This document shows, piece after piece, positions 1-6,739 of a stretch of 18,964 nucleotides of DNA. The notes beneath the pieces are model-generated. The model was not told the origin of the DNA. It saw only the letters and a list, made by a program, of their open reading frames with translations, and ran no database searches. The DNA is taken from the NCBI GenBank assembly GCA_023419515.1, contig JAEZXW010000032.1, forward strand, positions 1 to 18,964, read 5' to 3'. Numbering within the stretch: position 1 is the stretch's first letter; every line of letters begins with the position of its first letter. A program made the translations under genes and the position numbers. Origin of the DNA: Actinomycetes bacterium. GTDB lineage: Bacteria; Actinomycetota; Coriobacteriia; Coriobacteriales; JAEZXW01.

Positions 1-339
1 ATGAGGCAGCATACGTGCGATGTTTCTCATATTAGCGCTGTCCATGCCGATGATGTAATCCCAGCTCACCTCATCCTCACCGCGCAGCTGTCGAGCCGCT
101 CGCAGCAGATAGGGGATCTCGTGTTTATCGAGAATACGCTTGGTGCCAGGGTGAGTGTCGTTACCTATCTCTTCGGCGCTCGTGGCAGCCGAGGCAATGA
201 CAAGCGAGTTCTCAAGCCCCGCCTTACGCGCAAGGTCTTTCATGACAAATTCCGCCATGGTTGATCGGCAGATATTACCGTGGCAGACGAACAAAATCCT
301 GATAGGATCGTGCGTTGTTGACATCTGGGTTTCATGCAT
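1..339 (-). CDS. Low-molecular-weight protein tyrosine phosphatase, C-terminus cut by window edge
   Basis: The 113 visible residues begin MHETQMSTTHDPIRILFVCH. The phosphate-binding loop CHGNICRS (C-x5-R, with the catalytic Cys and Arg) lies at residues 19-26, as in the low-molecular-weight phosphotyrosine phosphatase family, which hydrolyses phosphotyrosine in cytosolic proteins. Further family-like stretches are DTHPGTKRIL and IIGMDSANMRNI. The general-acid Asp loop (DPY-like) would lie beyond the left edge and cannot be checked. The ATG at 339 overlaps the TAA of the upstream gene by one base (TAATG), so translation is probably coupled to it. An in-frame ATG at 324 is an alternative start. 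Some members of the fold are arsenate reductases, but the context gives no support for that here. Confidence 0.9.
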   Translation of the reverse strand, partial: MHETQMSTTHDPIRILFVCHGNICRSTMAEFVMKDLARKAGLENSLVIASAATSAEEIGNDTHPGTKRILDKHEIPYLLRAARQLRGEDEVSWDYIIGMDSANMRNIARMLPH

Positions 340-2936
340 TAGAGGACATCCTTTGTTGGATAAGATTGCGCGACCAAAGCAAGGTCATCGCGATCGGGGT
401 TTTCTTCGGCAAGCCATTCGGCACATGATTCAGCCACCGAAAGCAGTCCTGCATTGCTTGCCGCTTCAAGAGCACTTTCAACAAAGCAGGTGGTGTTCGG
501 ATGAATCCGCGCAGGAATCAAATACGACTCGAGGGTGTCCTGTGACTCTTTGAGACTGCGACTGTGAGGAGTCACCCCGTGTTGCTCGCAAAGCTCCTCA
601 TACTCTTTGAGCGCGTCATCATAGAGCGAGCCAATTGGCAGTGTCAGCGCCACTTCGTAGCAAGCGAGCGACTTGGTGACTAGATTATCATCAGTTATTT
701 TGCCGAGTTTGCGGGCGTACTGATACGACAAAAACCCAAGGCGATAGAGCAGCCTGCCAAGGTCAGCGCTCGTGAGCGTATTTCTCAGTGCTTCCAGGCA
801 CACTTCAACCGCCGCGCCATAGTCTTTATTGAGCTCATGGGCGCGTACGAGGTGCAGGTAGCTTAAGTCATAAAATGGGTTGATCAAACAGGCAATACGG
901 GCGATCTCTTGAGCCTCGTTAAATGCTCGCTCCTCGCTTAAAATCTCTGAGAGAAGCAAGATCAAATGCAGGGTGGCAGCAGGAATGAGCGCTAAATTAC
1001 GGATGTCATGTTCAAAGTGATGGTTGTAGATTACGCGTTCAACCGGGGTTTTAAAGGCTCTGATCACCTTTGTTTCATCCTGCCAGACTTCAGGTGGCAA
1101 GACGTCATTGATGGTTTGACGCACGAGATCAATGGCCTCATCAGTCCGATCGTTGCCTGCAAGCATCCGCGCGGCACTTGCTTGACCGACGATGCTGACG
1201 GTGTCCATCGAAAGCTCGGTGATGATCTCGGTGAGTGAGCGGCTGTCGACATTGCTCTCATGATCGGCCAGTGCTCGACAGATCCACGCACAAAACAGAG
1301 CAGCATCAGTGCCTGGATAAGCAAGAATTGTCTTGTTGAGTGTGCTGATCATCTCGGGGACAGGTATCCCGTCCTCGATGAGTTGGTGCACGAGAGCGGT
1401 GATCTCTCCCTGAGTGGGCACTACTGTCTGATCGGGAAGGATGGCAAGATCCCCCGAAACGGTTGCTTTCATTGTGATTTGAGACATTTGATCGAGCGTT
1501 GTGTTGAGATTTTCGATCGCCTGAAACCAGCAGTAGGTAAAGCGCTTATCGTTGATATTGAGCGCCATGGTGATTGGCAAGAACATCTGCCTGTCAATGC
1601 CGGCAGTCGTTCGTTGTGAGAGCAGTGCGCTAACGGGGTCGGTCGCAGCAAGGGCGGCACACTCGAGAAAGCTCTCGCGATCAAATTCAGCGCGATACAA
1701 GATCTCACCCTCGCGGTTGGCGGTCTCAGGAATGCATTGAATGATGACTTCTTGCAGGCTTTGGGTGGCCCAGAACGCCATGCTTGCGAGATTGATGCCG
1801 AGCGCTGCCAGATAGCGGGTATGAAGCGCTCGCTGCTCAAGCGGGGTCATCGCAACCCAGCAGTTTTGAGCCGTGTCGTAGCGGGTCTTAGGCATCATCT
1901 CAAGCTCAGGTGCCTTAAATTCGATGATGCAAATTCCCGCTTTCATATTGAGCCTAAACTGGGGGCTTAAGCGGTAGGGGGTTGAAAGTTTGGTGAGCAG
2001 CAGCGCAATCATCTTGCGAACACTTAAGTCATCGCGATCTTGCTCGGCGGTGGTGATGTCATACAGCGGGCTTGCTCCTGCTTGGAGAATGGCGTGATCC
2101 CAAAGTGCAAGCTCAGCCTCGGTATGGGCGCTGCCCTTGCTGTAGTGCAAAGCAAGTGTAAGGCGGTTGAATGCCGATTCGATCCGGTGTGCCCAGCGTT
2201 TGAGTGAAGGAGGAGCTAGCTTAGGACAGGAGATGCAGTGCATCTGATTTGCAAGCGCGCCCACGAGGTGAACGCGATCAGGAGCACTCATCCGCCAGCT
2301 CGTCGGGTTTATGTCATTGCCAAGCACCTGCTCAAGCACGAGCTCAGGGGCAGTGTTGAGGTGGCTTTTATCGGTCTTGAGTTTGTCGGGGGTGGCAACA
2401 GGAGCAACCCCGTGGCTAAAGAGCGGGTCTTTAAGCGAACCCTTGTTAGGATCGTCGGGGGCATCATCAATCATCGTGAGCTCATTGCCCGTCAAGCTTG
2501 CGCCAAGCGCATCAATGAGCTCGGTGAGTTTTTCCTCAGTGAGCTCGATTGCTTTGCCTTCGGCGGTGGTGATGCTCGCATCATGCTTGATCTTATCGAG
2601 GATCCTGTTGATCTCGCGCGGATTATCGCCAAGCTCATTCACGCTAATTGCTGGGAATGCGCCGCCCATCTCACGGATCAAACGAGCGAGATACAAAGCG
2701 CGATGATCAATTGGCTCATTGGCTTCGCGGGCGATATCGCCACTCACAATCAGCGACCTTAAGATGTTTGAAAATCCCGTTGCGCCGCTCATGGAGTTGA
2801 TCAGGTCGTGCGTGTAGTCATGAACTGTCGGGTTGCGCAGGGTCTTGTCGAGGATAGCCAGGCGAACCCTGTCTGCATCAGGAGCAGCAAGGTCGGCGGG
2901 AGCTGCGCACGCAGGTTGTGTGTACAAGTTTTTCAT
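339..2936 (-). CDS. Large uncharacterised protein with TPR-like C-terminal helices
   Basis: This is an 865-residue protein that I do not recognise by family name. No signal peptide or membrane segment is evident, so it is probably cytosolic. The C-terminal third (about residues 640-790) consists of amphipathic helix pairs resembling tetratricopeptide repeats, for example AFNEAQEIARIACLINPFYD followed by LVRAHELNKDYGAAVEVCLE. Such repeats usually hold protein partners. The middle has a beta-rich-looking stretch around GICIIEFKAPELEMM. I chose the ATG at 2936, which has AAGG five bases upstream, over an in-frame TTG at 2954 that lacks a clear ribosome site. The stop overlaps the start of the phosphatase gene, so the two likely form one transcription unit. 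Function is unknown; a scaffold or regulator working with the phosphatase is only inference. Confidence 0.85.
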   Translation of the reverse strand: MKNLYTQPACAAPADLAAPDADRVRLAILDKTLRNPTVHDYTHDLINSMSGATGFSNILRSLIVSGDIAREANEPIDHRALYLARLIREMGGAFPAISVNELGDNPREINRILDKIKHDASITTAEGKAIELTEEKLTELIDALGASLTGNELTMIDDAPDDPNKGSLKDPLFSHGVAPVATPDKLKTDKSHLNTAPELVLEQVLGNDINPTSWRMSAPDRVHLVGALANQMHCISCPKLAPPSLKRWAHRIESAFNRLTLALHYSKGSAHTEAELALWDHAILQAGASPLYDITTAEQDRDDLSVRKMIALLLTKLSTPYRLSPQFRLNMKAGICIIEFKAPELEMMPKTRYDTAQNCWVAMTPLEQRALHTRYLAALGINLASMAFWATQSLQEVIIQCIPETANREGEILYRAEFDRESFLECAALAATDPVSALLSQRTTAGIDRQMFLPITMALNINDKRFTYCWFQAIENLNTTLDQMSQITMKATVSGDLAILPDQTVVPTQGEITALVHQLIEDGIPVPEMISTLNKTILAYPGTDAALFCAWICRALADHESNVDSRSLTEIITELSMDTVSIVGQASAARMLAGNDRTDEAIDLVRQTINDVLPPEVWQDETKVIRAFKTPVERVIYNHHFEHDIRNLALIPAATLHLILLLSEILSEERAFNEAQEIARIACLINPFYDLSYLHLVRAHELNKDYGAAVEVCLEALRNTLTSADLGRLLYRLGFLSYQYARKLGKITDDNLVTKSLACYEVALTLPIGSLYDDALKEYEELCEQHGVTPHSRSLKESQDTLESYLIPARIHPNTTCFVESALEAASNAGLLSVAESCAEWLAEENPDRDDLALVAQSYPTKDVL

Positions 2937-3025
2937 AACAGCCTTATATACCAAGTTTTATGTAGGATTATGATCACTGTACCCAAATATAACGTTGTTT
3001 TAGGTGACGAGGTTCAAAGTCTGTG

Positions 3026-3053
3026 ATATGAGTATATGAGCAAATACTCATAT
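3026..3053. promoter_or_regulatory. ArsR/SmtB-type metal operator with three half-sites
   Basis: The 20-base core ATATGAGCAAATACTCATAT (3034-3053) is a 7-bp inverted repeat (ATATGAG/CTCATAT) with a 6-base spacer. This is the layout of SmtB/CzrA operators in the 12-2-12 class. A further ATATGAG copy at 3026-3032 precedes the core directly, giving two direct half-sites and one inverted. The outer arms ATATGAGTA (3026-3034) and TACTCATAT (3045-3053) also form a perfect 9-bp inverted repeat. A possible -10 (TATGCT, 3051-3056) overlaps the right arm, so bound repressor would block RNA polymerase. The site lies 22 bases before the arsR start and also upstream of the divergent gene at 2936. Confidence 0.75.
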
Positions 3054-3075
3054 GCTATGGTCAAAAAGGGGAAAT

Positions 3076-3462
3076 ATGATGGACGATCAGAAAACACCCG
3101 ATTTTGATACCATTCGGAGGCACCTCGCAAATGAAGACGCGATTTACCTTGCGACGCAGCTGCTCGAGGCGGTTGCCGATAGCACGCGTTTTCGCATCCT
3201 ACTTGCGCTGAGTGTTCAAGAGCTGTGTGTGAGTGAACTGGTTGAACTTTTGGGCGTCTCGCAGTCTGCCGTTTCTCATCAGCTTCGCTTGCTGAAGGAT
3301 CGCGGTCTGGTGAGCGCCGAGCGCAGCGGCCAGCGTGTGTATTACGCGCTTGATGATGATCACGTGCATACGCTCATTAACACTTCGATTGAGCATGTCT
3401 CGCACATCCATCATCATGCTTGTGGCCATGAGGATGGGACAGAACATGGCAAGACTTTGTAG
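3076..3462 (+). CDS. ArsR/SmtB-family metal-sensing repressor, CzrA-like
   Basis: This is a 128-residue winged-helix repressor. Its helix-turn-helix lies near residues 51-74 (ELCVSEL, then VSQSAVSHQLRLLKDRGLVS). The alpha-5 region contains Asp94, His96, His107 and His110. This D-x-H-x10-H-x2-H spacing matches the zinc/cobalt site of CzrA and differs from SmtB only in His for the final Glu. The alpha-3 box has a single Cys (ELCVSEL), unlike the double-Cys box of arsenic or cadmium sensors. The tail is rich in metal ligands (HIHHHACGHEDG, 111-121). The start is ATG 3076 (or the adjacent 3079), with AAGGGGAA just upstream. The longer frame from 3052 would begin inside the operator and has no ribosome site. 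It overlaps the next gene by 17 bases and should repress its own operon until zinc binds. Confidence 0.93.
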   Translation: MMDDQKTPDFDTIRRHLANEDAIYLATQLLEAVADSTRFRILLALSVQELCVSELVELLGVSQSAVSHQLRLLKDRGLVSAERSGQRVYYALDDDHVHTLINTSIEHVSHIHHHACGHEDGTEHGKTL

Positions 3463-5557
3463 CTGTGGTTGCAGCAACACTTCTTCAAGTCAAGTTAAAC
3501 AACAAAGTGACCAGCTGAACGACGAGCCTAGCAATCAACTCAGCGGTCGACCCAATACCCAAGCACTCATCAGTAAACCGAGGATGTTCATGCGTCTACG
3601 TGAGATGCTCGCTGATTTGCCAACAAGTGCGCTCGGCACATTGGCTGCCTCAGCATTTTTTATCGTGGTAGGTTTTGCCCTGAGTGCTGCAGGCAAGTTT
3701 GGTATCGGGTTTGCTGGTCTCGATGCACAGGCTCACGAACTTGCCGAAAACGCCGTTTTTACCATCGCGGCGCTGCTGGGTTTGGTCACCATCTTGCCCG
3801 ATGTGTGGCAAGCGATCTGCGAACGTCGCATCAACATTGCTTGTCTACTCTTTATCGCAATTGTCGGCGCATTGATTCTCGGCGAATACGAAGAAGCAGC
3901 TATCGTTATTTTTCTCAATCAGATCGGTGAGATCCTTGAGCATGTTTCGCTCAAGAAAACGCGTCAATCGATCAAAAACCTCGCCGAGCTTGCTCCTGAA
4001 CATGCCTTGGTATTGCGTGGACAGATGTGGGAATCTTGCACATTGGACGAAGTGAATCTTGGTGACATCGTGCAGGTTAAGCCTGGTCAGCGTGTGGCAC
4101 TTGATGGTGTTATCACTAAGGGAAGCTCACATTTTGACGAAAGTATCGTGACGGGCGAGGGTTTACCGGTCAAAAAGACGGTGGGAGATGAGATCTTTGC
4201 AGGTTCACTCAACGCTGAAGGTGCCATCGAGTTTGAGGTAAGCGCCTTGGCAAAAGACTCGATGCTCTCGCGCATCATCACGCTTGTTGAACAGGCACAA
4301 GAGACCAAGGCACCACGCCAAAAGCTCATCGATCGCTTTGCGGCTTATTACACGCCGGTGATCGTAGTAAGTGCGCTGTTGATCGCAGTGGTGCCGCCAA
4401 TCGTGACCGCCGCAGGGCTTGTGCATTTAGGTACCTGGCATGACTGGGTATATCGCGCGATCACGCTTTTGGTTATCAGTTGCCCATGCGCACTGGTGCT
4501 TGCAACTCCTGTGACCTTTATTAGCGCCATGACGCGTGCCGCCCGTGCGGGCGTGCTCGTTAAAGGCGGCGCTTATCTTGAGATCGCCTCCGAGGTAACA
4601 GCCCTTGCAGTCGATAAAACCGGAACACTGACCCAGGGCAAGCCTCGCGTTGTCGATGTTCATGTCTTGCATGGTCACGATGAGGATGAGGTCATTGCTC
4701 TGGCGTGTGCCCTTGAGGCGCTCAGCGCTCACCCGTTGGCAGAAGCAATCATTCGCTACGGCAAGGAGCAGGGAATCACTCCCGTTGAACCCAGCAGTAT
4801 TACCGAGGTGCAAGAAAAGCCAGGCTTTGGCGTAACCGGTGTTTATGAGGGCAAGTGTTGTGCCGTGGGTAAGCTCGATTTTCTTGAAGAGATGGGAATG
4901 CGCACCTGCGTTCATGCCAACGAAGCGCAAGACCATGCCTTTGTGCAGGGTGCTGCTGTGGTTGCTATTGGCGTGGGCGATGAGATCATTGGTTCGTTTT
5001 GTTTGGCGGATGCCATTCGTGAGGAGTCTGCTCAGGCGATGCGTGCGCTCGCTGATCGCGCGGGTATCCAGCATGTTGAGATGCTCACCGGTGACAACGA
5101 GCGAGCAGCCGCGGTGGTTGCTCATCAGGCGGGAATTGCCGCGTATCGCGCTGAGCTTTTGCCGCAGGATAAGATTGCGCGCGTTAAAGAGCTCGCGGCT
5201 CAGCACAAGAGTGTTGCTATGCTTGGTGATGGCGTAAATGATGCACCCGCCCTGGCGCAAGCCTCACTCGGCATCACCATGGGAGCAGCCGCGAGCGAAA
5301 CTGCCCTTGAGGTAGCTGACGTAGCGCTCATGTCGGGAGATCTCAAGCAACTGCCAGGATTCTTTGTGCTCGCCAAGCGCGCTATGCGCACGGCAACCCA
5401 AAACATCATCGCTGCGGTGGCGGTCAAACTCATTGTCTTCGTGCTTGCGATCTTTGGTATTGCTACTATGTGGATGGCGGTTTTTGCCGACACCGGTCTT
5501 GCGCTCATCGTGCTCTTAAACGGTATGCGCATGATGCTCGGCAAACGTGACTTGTAG
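3446..5557 (+). CDS. zntA: Zinc/cadmium-type P1B ATPase (heavy-metal efflux pump)
   Basis: This 703-residue membrane pump exports soft divalent metals by ATP hydrolysis. Visible family motifs are the actuator TGE at residues 236-238, the metal-site CPC at 346-348 in the sixth membrane helix, the phosphorylation motif DKTGT at 390-394, the His-Pro nucleotide-domain motif at 429-430 and GDGVND at 594-599. Lys661 and Asp682 in the last two helices are 21 residues apart, as are the zinc-selective pair Lys693/Asp714 of E. coli ZntA, which supports Zn/Cd/Pb rather than Cu. There is no N-terminal heavy-metal-associated domain; instead there is a short Cys cluster, CSCGC (5-9). The usual Ser after TGE is Gly. 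Start ATG 3446 lies inside the end of arsR, with AGGATGGGA upstream, which gives translational coupling. Confidence 0.95.
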   Translation: MARLCSCGCSNTSSSQVKQQSDQLNDEPSNQLSGRPNTQALISKPRMFMRLREMLADLPTSALGTLAASAFFIVVGFALSAAGKFGIGFAGLDAQAHELAENAVFTIAALLGLVTILPDVWQAICERRINIACLLFIAIVGALILGEYEEAAIVIFLNQIGEILEHVSLKKTRQSIKNLAELAPEHALVLRGQMWESCTLDEVNLGDIVQVKPGQRVALDGVITKGSSHFDESIVTGEGLPVKKTVGDEIFAGSLNAEGAIEFEVSALAKDSMLSRIITLVEQAQETKAPRQKLIDRFAAYYTPVIVVSALLIAVVPPIVTAAGLVHLGTWHDWVYRAITLLVISCPCALVLATPVTFISAMTRAARAGVLVKGGAYLEIASEVTALAVDKTGTLTQGKPRVVDVHVLHGHDEDEVIALACALEALSAHPLAEAIIRYGKEQGITPVEPSSITEVQEKPGFGVTGVYEGKCCAVGKLDFLEEMGMRTCVHANEAQDHAFVQGAAVVAIGVGDEIIGSFCLADAIREESAQAMRALADRAGIQHVEMLTGDNERAAAVVAHQAGIAAYRAELLPQDKIARVKELAAQHKSVAMLGDGVNDAPALAQASLGITMGAAASETALEVADVALMSGDLKQLPGFFVLAKRAMRTATQNIIAAVAVKLIVFVLAIFGIATMWMAVFADTGLALIVLLNGMRMMLGKRDL

Positions 5558-5605
5558 ATCCTTTGATTGACAGCGTCGTTTGGCTAACAGCGAGGAATAA
5601 CATTC

Positions 5606-6649
5606 ATGAGCGATAAAACTTCAGATCAGAATCCGCATTATCTCGATCGATTTGTTCGTGAGATTCCCCATCAAGATCAGGTGCGCCTATCGTTTCCTGA
5701 TGAATTGGGCTATCAAACTCTTGAACTCGCCGCCTTCAACACGATCGTTTCCATCCGGTTCATCGGCGGCTCATCCTGGCAAGGAAGCCAGCTTGCCGCT
5801 GAACTCATCGCGCTTTGCCGCAAATACGAGCAGCTGTTTTCGGCGTATCTCATCGGCTCTGATGTCTATCGCATCAACGAGGCGCCAGGCACCCGCGTGG
5901 CGGTTGATCCTGAGACGCACGAGCTCATCAAGTGCGCGCTTGAGTATTGCGCGTTGAGTGAGGGCACCTTTGATATCACCATGGGCGCGGTGACACGTCT
6001 GTGGGATTTTGTCGCCCAAGAGATTCCTTCGCAGGCTGAGGTCGATGAGGCGCTTGCATTCGTCGATTGGCAGGCAGTCGAGCTCTTTGACGATGGAACC
6101 GTCCAGATTAAGCCAGGGTTTTCGCTTGATCTTGGCGGCGTGGCAAAGGGCTATATCGCCGATAAAATCGAGGAGCTCCTGCGTAAATCAGGTCAGACGA
6201 GTGCCATTATCAACCTCGGCGGCAATGTGATTTGCCTCGGGGTTAAGCACGAGGTCTTTGCCAATAAGGATCTGCCGTGGATGGTCGGCATCACCGATCC
6301 GCATACCAAGGATCGCGATGACGTGCTCGGTGCACTCGTGGCGACTGATCAAAGTGTGGTGACCTCAGGTATCAACGAGCGCGGCTTTTGGTGCGACGAT
6401 ACCTACTACCACCACATTCTTTCATGCAAAACTGGTATGCCTGTCAGCACCGATATTGCGAGTGTAACGGTTGTCTCCAAGCGCTCAATTGATGGTGATG
6501 GCTGGTCGACGGCGCTTTTGGCACTGGGGTTTGAGCGCTCACGAGAGCTCGTAGAAAAGCATCCCGAAATCGAGGCGCTCTGGGTGTTGAATGATGGCAG
6601 CATCCACATGAGTGAGGGCTGTCCTGAATATATTGCTCGTCCGGCTTAA
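5606..6649 (+). CDS. apbE: FAD:protein FMN transferase (ApbE family)
   Basis: This 347-residue enzyme covalently attaches FMN, taken from FAD, to Thr or Ser of target flavoproteins using Mg2+. Family motifs seen are FSAYL..SDVYRIN (about 78-90), FDITMG...LWDF, LDLGGVAKGYIAD (174-186), INLGGN, VTSGINERG, the HHILSCKTGMPV stretch and DGWSTALLALG (298-308), which includes metal-site residues. No signal peptide or lipobox is present, unlike many ApbE proteins, so the enzyme probably acts in the cytosol. Ribosome site GAGGA at 5592-5596 precedes the ATG. It lies 48 bases after the ATPase on the same strand. A TTGACA hexamer at 5567-5572 could be a -35 box, but no matching -10 was found, so read-through from the zinc operon is possible. 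No obvious flavin-acceptor protein is in the window. Confidence 0.93.
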   Translation: MSDKTSDQNPHYLDRFVREIPHQDQVRLSFPDELGYQTLELAAFNTIVSIRFIGGSSWQGSQLAAELIALCRKYEQLFSAYLIGSDVYRINEAPGTRVAVDPETHELIKCALEYCALSEGTFDITMGAVTRLWDFVAQEIPSQAEVDEALAFVDWQAVELFDDGTVQIKPGFSLDLGGVAKGYIADKIEELLRKSGQTSAIINLGGNVICLGVKHEVFANKDLPWMVGITDPHTKDRDDVLGALVATDQSVVTSGINERGFWCDDTYYHHILSCKTGMPVSTDIASVTVVSKRSIDGDGWSTALLALGFERSRELVEKHPEIEALWVLNDGSIHMSEGCPEYIARPA

Positions 6650-6663
6650 ATGAGCCGCGAGGC

Positions 6664-6720
6664 GTGAGCTGTCAGCTACAGCTCACAGCCACAGACTGCG
6701 AATCATAAAATCGCAGGTCT
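6664..6720. terminator. Two hairpins between convergent genes, possible bidirectional terminator
   Basis: GTGAGCTGT (6664-6672) and ACAGCTCAC (6678-6686) form a perfect 9-bp stem with a 5-base loop. A second stem pairs AGA-CTGCGA (6693-6701 region) with TCGCAG-G-TCT (6711-6720), with one bulged base. They sit between the ends of apbE and the minus-strand synthetase-like gene. Neither stem has a clear T-run, so the terminator call is weak. Confidence 0.4.
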
Positions 6721-6739
6721 CTACGCGCGAGTCCTCTGA

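Noticed and set aside
1..553. Plus-strand frames at 1-264 and 155-553
   Set aside because: The minus strand here encodes a phosphatase with an intact CHGNICRS active-site loop, and the plus-strand products resemble nothing.
1900..1960. IEFK in the large minus-strand protein as a PD-(D/E)xK nuclease motif
   Set aside because: An E-x-K alone is common. No matching upstream Asp in a convincing core, and no other nuclease motif, could be identified.
2238..2762. 174-codon and 131-codon plus-strand frames within the large minus-strand gene
   Set aside because: They overlap each other and the 865-residue gene, and their products are low-complexity or motif-free. The minus-strand frame is much longer and has a ribosome site and an operon partner.
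4427..5260. 277-codon open frame on the minus strand inside the metal ATPase gene
   Set aside because: The plus strand encodes a full set of P-type ATPase motifs here. The antisense product has no recognisable domain and is explained by codon bias of the real gene.
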